Source of the DNA: Asterias rubens
Lineage: Eukaryota; Echinodermata; Asteroidea; Forcipulatida; Asteriidae
Direction: 5' to 3'
Length of the DNA stretch: 64,000 nt
Assembly (NCBI RefSeq): GCF_902459465.1
Contig: NC_047065.1
Location: forward strand, 20,287,828 to 20,351,827
This document shows positions 22,828-31,874 of this stretch, piece after piece; the stretch's first letter is position 1, and each line of letters starts with the position of its first letter. A program made the translations under genes and the position numbers. The notes below the pieces were generated by a model. That model saw only the letters and a list, made by a program, of their open reading frames with translations. It ran no database searches and was not told where the DNA came from.

Positions 22828-24380
22828 TTAAAGGCAGTTGACACTATTGGGTCATTCCGTGTCAAATCAACCAGTTTTCAGAAAAGTCCCCAGGTGACCC
22901 TCTCAGATTTTGATGAAACTTCATCAGAATGATTGGATGTGGCTCAAATGAACACATACAAAAAAGCTAAGTCCTACTCCATGTAGTTTTCGAGATATGA
23001 CCCATTGAAATTTGGTCAAGGCGGCCATTTTGTGCTCGCGCGAGACGTGAAAAGTGATTTTTGTGATAATTTCCACCTTTGAAAGCTCATAATTTAGTTA
23101 TTGTACCAGGAAGAGAGCTCAAATTTGGTATACCATCTTACTTCTTGCCAAAGTTCATGAATCTGCACTCAATTTACATGTATCGCCTTTAATTTTCTAG
23201 TTATGGTCACCTAAAGTAGGCACTTTAATCAGCCGGAATTGTTTTTTGTGATAATTGGGGTCACCCTGTGCCCACATGAGAGGTCAAATGAATCCTATAT
23301 TCTCTAGGTATTATCTATGGGTGCATGTCTATACCCACAAGCAATTATAAGCTCACCAATGCATTAATTTAGAAAAAGCATGGGCCCAAAGTTGGTTCCA
23401 GCCAGAAAAAGGTCAAAAAGACCCCGCCCGTCTTGACCCCGGTTGACCCCGCGATCAATTGAAACGTTTTTTGAAATTGATACCAGTTAAACAATATATA
23501 TATTATATCTACTTATACACCAAATTTCAGCTTTGGCACTCAACTCCTTCATGGTGTGGTGGCAATTTGAATATTATATGTTTTTGGCACATTTTAATGT
23601 ACATGTAATACCATACAGTATACATGTACATGTACATTCATGTATGTACAATACATGGTATGTTTTAAGCTTGTGTAACTTATTTTTTTCTGGCTGACCA
23701 TAACTAGAAAATTAAAGGAGATACATTTAAATTTGGTGCAGATTCATGAACTTTGGCAAGAAGTAAGATGGTATACCAAATTTGAGCTCTCTACCTGGTA
23801 CAATAACTAAATTATGAGCTTTCAAAGTTGGAAATTATCACAAAAATCACTTTTCACGTCTCGCGCGAGCACAAAATGGCCACCTTGACCAAATTTCAAT
23901 GGGTCATATCTCGAAAACTACATGGAGTAGGACTTAGCTTTTTTGTATGTGTTCATTTGAGCAACATTCAATCATTCTGATGAAGTTTCATCAAAATCTG
24001 AGGGGGTCACCTGGAAACCACTGGTTGATTTGACATGGAATGACCCTATCAATTACTTAAAATAATTATTACATAACCTTACTTGGTAACAAGTAATAGA
24101 GAGCTGTCGATAGTAAAAAACATTGTGAGAAACGGCTCCCTCTGAAGTAACGTAGTTTTCGAGAAAGTAGTAATTTTCCACAAATTTCAGGTCTCAAAAT
24201 CAAGCACCAGAAAGCACACAACTTCGTGTGACAAGGGTGTTTTTCTTGATTGTTATCTCGCAACTTCGGCGAACAATTGAGTTCAAATTTTCACAGTTTG
24301 TTATTGTATGCATATGTTGAGATACACCAAGTGAAAAGACTAGTCTTTGACAATTTACCAATAGTGTCCAGTGTCTTTAA
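22828..24380 (+). mobile_element. M1 MITE split by a nested foldback element
   Basis: The left M1 terminus TTAAAGGCAGTTGACACTAT (22828-22848) and the rest of M1 (24047-24380, from CAATTACTTAAAATAATTAT to AATAGTGTCCAGTGTCTTTA) are separated by a 1.2-kb insertion. The M1 copy is therefore older than the insertion. Confidence 0.85.
22849..24046. mobile_element. 1.2-kb foldback transposon nested in M1
   Basis: The ends GGGTCATTCCGTGTCAAATC and, inverted, GATTTGACATGGAATGACCC define terminal repeats that extend into arms of roughly 360-380 bp (22849 to about 23230, and about 23686 to 24046). The arms remain highly similar (for example TTTCGAGATATGACCCATTG in one arm and its complement in the other). 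They surround an unrelated loop of about 455 bp. TAT flanks both sides (22845-22847 and 24047-24049), a possible 3-bp target duplication. There is no transposase frame. Superfamily not assigned. Confidence 0.87.
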
Positions 24381-24503
24381 GTAGCCCTCCTTGCTAGTAA
24401 ACTGCATTTTACTTGCCCCCCATGAATGTTTAGTAGCCCAGATTTTTAACATTGCATTGTGATGTATCTTTCTGATGTTTTATGGTATTGGTCACAACCA
24501 GTT

Positions 24504-24966
24504 TAATGGAGAGGTTTCGCAGAGTCGTGGATACAAATACGCATACAGATAACGAAGCGTACGCGTTCGCGTCAAGTGAGATGTGTAGTTTTGCAAAATT
24601 CTAACGAATACCCTCAACTTGAGGCTCAAGAGGGCGCTATTAACCAAATGGCTGCACCCATGGACAATCGCCATTTCTCTTTTTCTGAAGCATGGTGGTT
24701 AACGAATGTCCAACTACAACCGTGTATGATACCTCTAATAGACATGGTGAAAACCTGGTGCATTCAAAAATAACAATACGCTACAAAAACATGAACAAAA
24801 TATACTCGTTGTTTACTTACGTGTATGGCAACAGATTCCCATTTTGAGCGACTATTCTAACTTGTGTACAACGGTTATAGGTCACATGGACCTCAAAAAG
24901 AGATGACGTATTATGTCGTATCCGTTCACATAAGAATATCGATTAATCTGCGAAACCTCTCTATTA
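24504..24966. mobile_element. TA-flanked inverted-repeat element, 460 bp
   Basis: TAATGGAGAGGTTTCGCAGA at the left and TCTGCGAAACCTCTCTATTA at the right are inverted with one mismatch and flanked by TA. This pattern is typical of Tc1/mariner-type non-autonomous elements. The interior contains an E-box-like CAGGTT-poor, CpG-containing sequence but no protein domain. Confidence 0.8.
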
Positions 24967-25278
24967 TGGAAAATTAATACTCAAAATTAATGTATTATTT
25001 ACATCTGAAAAGTAGGTAGCAGTTTTTAGTGTCCTGCAGAGCTTGCGAAGTTGTGTTTTTTCTAAACCGTAGCATTTTTTTTACTGGGCAATGTACGTCT
25101 GCTTATGTTAAGGTTGAGCTCAGCTCTCGGAGGAACATAACATATTTTTTACAACTCTGGTCTGGTTAAAAAAGATCAGGCAAAATTTACAAACTTAAAA
25201 CTGCCATAGATTGCAAAGAAATTTCATCTTTGTTTATTGCTTCTAATTGTATTTTTATATTTGTTTATTTATTTTCAG

Positions 25279-25557
25279 GTGACTGCTGGAATTGTTTGAA
25301 CTCGGTGGTAACCAGAACTACTCATCCACTTCATTCAACTGTGAAATCTCAGGCTGCTTGAGTTCCCTTCCTCATTTCTTGCATGTCGTTCTGGAAAAGA
25401 TGTTTATCTCTTGGTTGAGTATTAAGCTCGGTGGAGAATTTGAACAATGACAATTTAACACTGCACTTTTCACTACTCTCTAAAAAGTGGTACTTTGATC
25501 TCAGACAAAGAATATTTTGTACACTTCAACAGTTTGGTGTACTTTTTTTCAAGCAAG
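25279..25557 (+). other. 5' UTR of the CTCF-like gene
   Basis: A strong acceptor (TTATTTATTTTCAG) ends at 25278. The frame of the downstream protein is closed immediately (TGA at 25297-25299), so this part is untranslated. The upstream exon was not found. Confidence 0.55.
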
Positions 25558-26688
25558 ATGAAGACGAAGAAGAGTGGGTCAAAGAGGTCTGCATCCAAGA
25601 AGAAGTCTAAAGAAATAGCCCCCAAAATTTTGCAGAAGTGTATAATTTGTGAGTATACTACCCTTGAGAAGTATCGAATGAAGCGTCACATGCGCACTCA
25701 CACTGGTGAGAAGCCCTTCATGTGTGGCGTGTGTGATCAGAGCTTCTCCCAGAAGAGTAGCCTGAAGGAGCACCTGTGGAAACACACCGCCCTGAGATCG
25801 TCCCACAAGTGTCCTCACTGTAACGCCATCTTCAACCTTCCTGCAGATGTTAAGGCACACATCAATCACATGCACAGCGAGTGTGAACCAATAACCTGTA
25901 CACTGTGTCAGGGAGTCTTCAACGACCGCTACAGCCTACTGCAACACCAGAAGACCCATGAGAACATGTACAGGTACCAGTGTCTAGAATGTATCTTCGC
26001 ATCCAAGGACAAGATGAAGCTCATCTACCACATGAGCATCCACAAGAAGAGGAAGCCACTGGTCTGCGCTGCTTGCAAGGAGACCTTTATGCATAAGCAC
26101 AACCTACTGAATCACCTCTTCCGAATGCACGACATCTCCACGTTTGGTGACGGTTACACGATGCCTTCTTCAGCCTCGAAGAAAGAAACGGCCGATAATG
26201 AGGAGCCTTCTCCTGCTCAGAAGACCATAAATCAACTGCAACTGGAGGAGCAGTTCCAAATCGTTGACGAAGAGGGAAACACCTTGCAGCTCTCTGAAGC
26301 TGACGCTGAGGCCATCCACGCCGCTATGCAGCAGAGCTCCGAAGACGGCTCCTTAGAGATCATGCAAGGAGAGGAAGGCACCATGACCGTCACTGTCCTC
26401 ACTGTTGCCCACAATGTCGACGGCTCCATTCAAAATGTCGAACAGAATATGGAGCTTTCTGCAGTTGACGAAGAGGTTGCTGAGGAAAGCTTTGAGCAGA
26501 GAGAGAATTCTGAGAACACTAACATGGTGGTTGCAACAGAAGTATCAGCAACTGACCAGGTCTATGAGATGGTACAGGTAGCGGAAGCTCAACAAGGGGA
26601 GGACAGTACCTATGTAGCTGATGAATGTGTCGTAGTTCCCTCAACAGAGATGCCAGACCAAGTAATCCCAGATGGGAATACTTCTTGA
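25558..26688 (+). CDS. CTCF-like six-finger C2H2 protein
   Basis: 376 residues from ATG 25558 (AGCAAGATGA, A at -3); in-frame sequence further upstream has no ATG. The N-terminus is Lys/Ser-rich and basic. Six C2H2 fingers lie at residues 28-48, 56-76, 85-106, 114-134, 142-162 and 170-191. They match CTCF fingers 5 to 10 in order, including linkers and spacing: KRHMRTHTGEKPF (ZF5-6), KCPHCNAIF (ZF7), VFNDRYSLLQHQKTHEN (ZF8), and a last finger ending HLFRMHD (ZF10). Counterparts of CTCF fingers 1-4 and 11 are absent. The C-terminal half is acidic, with QLEEQFQIVDEEGN and TVTVLTVAHNVDGSI. CTCF-family proteins bind DNA and organise chromatin, so a nuclear DNA-binding role is likely; target and function are unknown. 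The single coding exon could mean a retrocopy. The CTCF relationship is judged by eye. Confidence 0.85.
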   Translation: MKTKKSGSKRSASKKKSKEIAPKILQKCIICEYTTLEKYRMKRHMRTHTGEKPFMCGVCDQSFSQKSSLKEHLWKHTALRSSHKCPHCNAIFNLPADVKAHINHMHSECEPITCTLCQGVFNDRYSLLQHQKTHENMYRYQCLECIFASKDKMKLIYHMSIHKKRKPLVCAACKETFMHKHNLLNHLFRMHDISTFGDGYTMPSSASKKETADNEEPSPAQKTINQLQLEEQFQIVDEEGNTLQLSEADAEAIHAAMQQSSEDGSLEIMQGEEGTMTVTVLTVAHNVDGSIQNVEQNMELSAVDEEVAEESFEQRENSENTNMVVATEVSATDQVYEMVQVAEAQQGEDSTYVADECVVVPSTEMPDQVIPDGNTS

Positions 26689-26721
26689 GCTCTCTGTACA
26701 GGGCACAATTTCATAGAGCAA

Positions 26722-27059
26722 CTTAAAGGGACATGTTGCCTTGGATCGGGCGAGTTGGTCCGTGAAAAGCGTCTGAAACTGTTTCTTAGGAAATGCATAT
26801 GGTTGGGAAGATGTTTTAAAAATTGCATGGTTTTCCTTTTATTTTGCGAACTAACACAGTCGGCCATTTTGTGGGGTCAAAAATTTGACTTAAAGAAATG
26901 GAGTGCCGTGTTAGTTCACAACGTTTAAGGCATATGATTGTGTGGATCATTATATTCTACTTTTAAAACATCTTTCCAACCATTGAAGCATTTCATAACA
27001 AATGGTTACAATTGCATTTCATAGACCAACCTGCCCGATCCAAGGCAACGCATCCCTTG
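26722..27059. mobile_element. M3 MITE in the CTCF-like 3' UTR
   Basis: CTTAAAGGGACATGTTGCCT at the left is inverted against AAGGCAACGCATCCCTTGA at the right. The central AACTAACACAGTCGGCCATT hairpin is diverged. It lies between the stop codon and the only nearby AATAAA, so it is probably transcribed as part of the 3' UTR. Confidence 0.8.
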
Positions 27060-27099
27060 AAGGAAGAAAATATTGCCCAGCAATTTTCTGGTGAGTAAA

Positions 27100-27105
27100 A
27101 ATAAA
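27100..27105 (+). terminator. Likely poly(A) signal of the CTCF-like gene
   Basis: AATAAA, 412 bp after the stop codon and just past the M3 insertion. It is the first canonical hexamer downstream. Confidence 0.5.
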
Positions 27106-27227
27106 GAGCATTCCAGTCACATGCGGTACATGTGGCATGGTATGTTGGCTGGTAAGCGTAACTTTGTTCTTAGTTATTTTTGGTTCTTTAACTTTTTAAA
27201 GAGCTCTGTGACATTGGGACCTGGTGT

Positions 27228-27613
27228 TAAAGGCAGTGGACACTATTGGTAATTACTCAAAATAATTATTATCATAAAACCTTTCTTGGTGACGAGTAAT
27301 GGGGAGAGGTTGATGGTATAAAACATTGTGAGAAACGGCTCCCTCTGAAGTGCCATAGTTTTCGAGAAAGAAGTAATTTTTCACGAATTTAATTTCGAGA
27401 CCTCAGATTTAGAACTTGAGGTCTCGAAATCAACCATCTAATCGTACACAACTTCATGTGACAAGGTTTTTTTTTTCTTTCATTATTATCTCGCAAGTTC
27501 GATGACCGATTGAGCTCAAATTTTCACAGGTTTGTTATTTCATGCATATGTTGAGATACACCAACTGTGAAGTCTTGTCTTTGTCAATTACCGATAGTGT
27601 CCACTGCCTTTAA
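27228..27613 (+). mobile_element. M1 MITE, full length
   Basis: TTAAAGGCAGTGGACACTAT to ATAGTGTCCACTGCCTTTAA. TTTAA-like flanks and the interior hairpin at about 27385-27432 are intact. One of the best-preserved copies. Confidence 0.9.
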
Positions 27614-27734
27614 ATGACATGGCTACACCATTTTGTGAAACGCACAAGATGTTTTGTGACTACATGTAGTTCACGCAAAGATTTCTTCCACTCAAGGGGT
27701 GATGTTTTTTTCTATACATGACTCAGAAAGCCCC

Positions 27735-28120
27735 TAAAGGCACTGGACACTATTGGTAATTACTCAAACTAATTATTAGCATAAAACCTTACTTGGTAAC
27801 GAGCAATGGAGAGCTGTTGATAGTATGAAACATTGTGAGAAACGGCTCCCTTTAAAGAAACGTATTTTTTGAGAAAGAAGTAATTCCTCAGTAAAATATA
27901 TGAATTGATGTGAGGTCTCGAAATCAAGCATGTGAAAGAGCACTACTTGTGCGAGAAGGTTTTTTTTTTCTCCATTATTATCTTGCAACATTGACGATCA
28001 GTTTTAATTTGAACTTAAAAGTTCAAATTTCACAGGTTTGTTATTTTGTGCATAATGTTGATATACACCAAATAACAAGACTGGTCTCTAACAATGACCA
28101 AAAGCGTCCAGTGTCTTTAT
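27735..28120 (+). mobile_element. M1 MITE, diverged
   Basis: TAAAGGCACTGGACACTATT at the left and AAAAGCGTCCAGTGTCTTTA at the right. The interior hairpin has lost one arm (only GAGGTCTCGAAATC remains, at about 27911). A tandem neighbour of the previous copy, 120 bp away in the same orientation. Confidence 0.82.
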
Positions 28121-28659
28121 ATAAGCACTGGTTTATTTAGCATGATGTTGGGCAAATATTTAAAACTCTTTTGTTTTAAAACCAAGTTTTTATCTTTGGG
28201 AGAACTCAACTGTAAATGTGTAAATTATGATAAAGATTTTTTATAAATCACTTTCCATATGCATTGATAGTTTAAATTAGAGATTTTTTCAATTTTTTGT
28301 GTTTTGAGTGATAGGTATCAACAACTTTGTGAATTAATAACTTTAGTCTATTATTTCACAAATTGATAGACATTCAAACAAGTAAAAAAATATGTTTCTG
28401 GCAAATTAAGTGAGAGCAAATTTCAACTGGTGCCCTTGACATATTCCAAGACAAAGTAACGGGTCTAAATATGTACTGTATTTTGAATCTACTGTACGAA
28501 TCTTAAATTTTCAGGCAAAAGAAAAACAAAAATAAGATCTTGTATAAAACATTTCCTCTATCGCTTACATCCATAATGGTTAAAAAGGAAAACATTTTCC
28601 AGTGAAAGTGCAGAGAAACAATCAGTGTACTCCAACCTTTAAAAAAGCTTAAACTTTAA
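28121..28659. other. Gene-free stretch
   Basis: AT-rich sequence with nothing recognised. Confidence 0.4.
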
Positions 28660-28890
28660 CTTTGCGAACTAACACGGTCAGCCATTTATGGGAGAATTTG
28701 ACTCCCATAAATGGTCGACTGTGTTGGTCGACGAGGTAAAAGGAAAACCGTGCAATTTCGAGGCATGTTTGTGTGGATCATTGTGTTCTACTTTTACAGC
28801 ATCTTCCTACCCATACGCATTTTACAACGAACGGTTACAAATGCTTTTCAAAGACCAACTCGACCGATCCAAGGCAACATATTCCCTTAA
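28660..28890. mobile_element. M3 MITE, left-truncated
   Basis: It begins within the central hairpin arm (AACTAACACGGTCAGCCATT) and continues to GACCGATCCAAGGCAACATA TTCCCTTAA. The left third is missing. Confidence 0.75.
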
Positions 28891-29957
28891 CGCACCACTA
28901 CACTTTCTGTGGCACCTGCCACGTTTAGGAAGTCTTTTTGGTTGGCGAAGCAGTTAGTAACAACAAAATTGGAGCCAGTCTATTTTTCCAACAGACCTCA
29001 GTTTGGTGGCATTGGTTTGAAAGAACATAAACAAGATGGCTGAACCTTAATCTATTGGTTGATATGCTTCACGCAGAATACGCCCACACTCATTCAACCA
29101 ATGGAGGGCGTGTATTGTTAAAATTCTCGTTTTTATTCACGTTATCTAGGTCGGTGCCCAGGCCTTAAATCAGTAAAATAAATCTTCAGACAGATAAAAC
29201 ATAATCTGTGTAGAATAGATATCTTCCTGGTGCAGTGTACACCCTACTCCGTTTTAAGACGATCTAATCAAAACAAGAACAAAATGGGTCTTGCCATTTT
29301 TGACATTACCGAAATGACAATTAGTTGTTTTTGCCATTTCTAACATACTGGGAGTGCTCAAAAAAATTATGTCATCATTCCAAGTTTGTAGATCTGGACT
29401 CCAATTGGATAATAGAAAGTTGTCAATTGATTAGAGCACTTGAATTTGTAAACATTTGTTAGACTTATACATTAGTTACATTATGGTAGAAATATGGATA
29501 TGGTGGAAAATTACCCTTGAAATATTTTTGCCTGAAATGCTGTAGTTTTTTGAGAAATTAGTAAAACTATTGATCCCTTGTGTTTAAAATTTGTTTTTTG
29601 AAACAGTGATATGATTTTCCACCATTTTGATCTTAATTTCACAGGTTTATTATTTCAGGTATAATTGGGTCTCAAATAAAGTGCGTCCCAAAGTGCAAAT
29701 ACTTGTCTTTTTACGAAAGTAGCTGCATGCCTTTAATGATGAAATAAGTATTTAGTGTGTTTACTCACATTGTGTATAAAGATGCCTTACAAGTTTGAAG
29801 TTGTTACATAGTGTATGTTTTCTTTACATTTAAAATAAATGATGGGTTGTAAAATTTAAATCTTTGTTGTAAGTGTTGTTTAATAACTTCAGTAGATTGT
29901 GCAAATCTTCTTTTTGTGAACATTTGAGCATAACCTAAGGTTCCCATGTACATTGCT
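28891..29957. other. Gene-free stretch with an old repeat
   Basis: No gene. About 29500-29735 resembles a very diverged M1/M2-type element (GTGGAAAATTACCCTTGAAA, CACAGGTTTATTATTTCAGG, ATGCCTTTAA). Position 29050-29135 has an imperfect inverted repeat around ACGCCCACACTCATTCAACC. Confidence 0.4.
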
Positions 29958-30329
29958 TTAAAGGCAGTGGACACTATTGGTAAATACTCAAAATATTTGT
30001 TACTTGGTAACGAGTAAGTACCCGGTAATTGGGAAAGGTTGATAGTAACAAACGGCTCCCGCTGAAATTTTTGCGGAAAAATAAATTTCCCGGAGTTTGA
30101 TTTTGAGACCTCAGAAATAGATTTTGAAGTCCCGAAATCAAGCATCTGAAAGCACACAACTTTGTGTGACTTATATGGTGTTTTTTCTTTCATTATTGTC
30201 TCGCAACTTCGACAACCAATTAAACCCAAATGTTCACAGGTTTGTTATTTTATGCATATGCATATGTTGATAAGTGAGAAGACTGGTCTTTGACAATTAC
30301 AAATACTGTCCACTGTCCAGTGTCTTTAA
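29958..30329 (+). mobile_element. M1 MITE, diverged
   Basis: TTTAAAGGCAGTGGACACTA to CACTGTCCAGTGTCTTTAA. The interior has small deletions, and the right terminus holds a short duplication (GTCCACTGTCCAGTGTC). Confidence 0.82.
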
Positions 30330-30384
30330 TGTGAAGTAGGCCTCGATTTATTGTCCACAGTGGCCATGTCCTCCATTGGCTTAG

Positions 30385-30562
30385 TCTGAATTGTATGAAG
30401 CTCTCAAGCACAAAATACTGCTTGTTAAATTTCTTTGCTAAGCAAATATTGAGTGGGGTACCAGTTGCCCAGGGACACTATACATGTAAATGTAATTTTG
30501 GCTGGTTAACTGTTTCTACCAAGCAAGACTTTTGTGCTCACAGGCTTCATGAAATTGGGCCG
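30385..30562. mobile_element. M7 MITE relative
   Basis: TTGTATGAAGCTCTCAAGCA near the left and AGGCTTCATGAAATTGGGCC at the right are weakly inverted. The interior GCTAAGCAAATATTGAG and GGCTGGTTAACTG are M7-like. Confidence 0.55.
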
Positions 30563-30682
30563 TGGTATTGGCCTTGGTGCCCCTTTAAAAGATTCTGAAA
30601 GACTTTAATATTTTCCAATGGAAGTGCCCTTTGCAAAATAAAAATGGCCTTGCCCTCTCAAAGATGAAATTCCAGGCTTGAC
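30563..30682 (+). repeat. Dispersed relative of the 144-bp array unit
   Basis: TATTGGCCTTGGTGCCCCTT, TAAAAGATTCTGAAAGACTT and then AAAATGGCCTTGCCCTCTCA AAGATGAAATTCCAGG match the array unit and its 3' flank at 57420-57470. Confidence 0.6.
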
Positions 30683-31539
30683 AAAGGAAACATGCTGTAA
30701 ATTTATAGCTCCATGCTGTAACCCATCCAGACCTTCCAATATGTACATTTAAGACTTCCAGAGATGATTAATTACTTTGCTTATGGGAGACTTTGAATCG
30801 CTGAAAACAATGGAGGGCCTGCGGAGCAAAGGGAATTATTTAAATCAAGCTGGCTCCATACCAAAACATTTAAGTACAGATGTGCTGTTCAAAAAGTTAT
30901 AACCCCCCCCCCCCCAAAAAAAAAAATAAATAAATAAATAAATAAAAAAATGACAGGCAAGTTGACTGGGGGTTATCAGATTATGCTAATCCTTTACTAA
31001 ACATTTTATGTGTACACTGAGATTGGTGGATCTTGGATTAATGAGATTACCGGAAAGTTCATTTCAAACATCTAAACAATCCACGCAGTAGTTGTTTTTT
31101 TTTACTTGGGGTGGGGGGAGGGGGGGGGGACACCAATTTGCCACCAGCATTCAGCAACCAACGAGAGGTTTTCAACTTTAGCTTGCACCAGTCTAATATC
31201 AAATTCTGCTATAGCTGACCCATATGGGGGTTATACCGGTAATCCTTATACTTGCTGTGATGCATGAATCACTTTATTGTCTTGAAAAATTAAAGTTCCC
31301 TCATTGGAGAACCAAGAGGTGGTCAAAAATGAGGGAGGAGGAATCCAGATACCACATTTTAATAACTTTGCTGTTTCATGCCTTTTTCCGATAAATTTAC
31401 TAACGAAAAAAGAGTGGTTTTTGTACGTGATTGAACATAAATATTGCATTTTTTTTATGATGCTATATATTTATTATTGATGTAAAAAAAAAAAAAAAAA
31501 AAAAAAAACGGCATTGGAAAACACAAACGTGAGTGTCAA
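30683..31539. other. Gene-free stretch upstream of TCAIM
   Basis: Contains C and A homopolymers (30902-30929), G runs near 31110-31130 and an A25 run at 31484-31508. The block at about 30745-30860 (GATTAATTACTTTGC...CAATGGAGGGCCTG) is non-repetitive and complex. It could be regulatory, but no gene is visible. Confidence 0.4.
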
Positions 31540-31836
31540 TGGGGGAGTGTGTGGTGACAATGTGCATGCAATGGACGCGTGACTCACGGATCACCAGACT
31601 AGACCGGTCGGACCGTCCGTCGTGTGTATGTATATGTACATGACTGTACACATGACATGTACATACAGAACGAGTTGTTTGTTGACAATAAAACGATGTC
31701 TTGATACGACGGACGCGAGTGTCTGCTACATATATCGAACATCAAAACAGTTTCTCTCTCTTTTTTCGAGAGAAACTTCTGCAAGTAGCTCATGCAGCCG
31801 TCATGCAGCGCTTAGATTAGAGATTTGACGGATGCG
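31540..31836 (+). promoter_or_regulatory. TCAIM: Putative TCAIM promoter and 5' UTR
   Basis: A CpG-containing block directly upstream of the predicted start codon, with a TGACTCA bZIP-type site at 31580-31586 and the palindrome-rich ACCGGTCGGACCGTCCGTCG. No TATA box or mapped start site. Confidence 0.45.
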
Positions 31837-31874
31837 ATGTGGACCCACAGGTTGGCCCGTTTAGCGTCAATCAG
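31837..31874 (+). CDS. TCAIM: TCAIM exon 1 (coding part)
   Basis: ATG TGG ACC CAC... encodes MWTHRLARLASI and two bases of Arg13, then the donor GTAAAT. It was chosen because it is the only nearby ATG that reads through a donor in the phase required by exon 2 and gives a basic, acid-free leader. Confidence 0.7.

Noticed and set aside
25495-25557. N-terminal extension of the CTCF-like protein from a TTG codon
   Set aside because: TTG is not a usual start in animals. The extension lies in the 5' UTR exon, and ATG 25558 has a better context.
29804-30229. 141-codon minus-strand frame
   Set aside because: Half of it is the M1 MITE read in a frame that recurs in every M1 copy (also at 575, 7135 and 34494). 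It is repeat-derived, not a gene.
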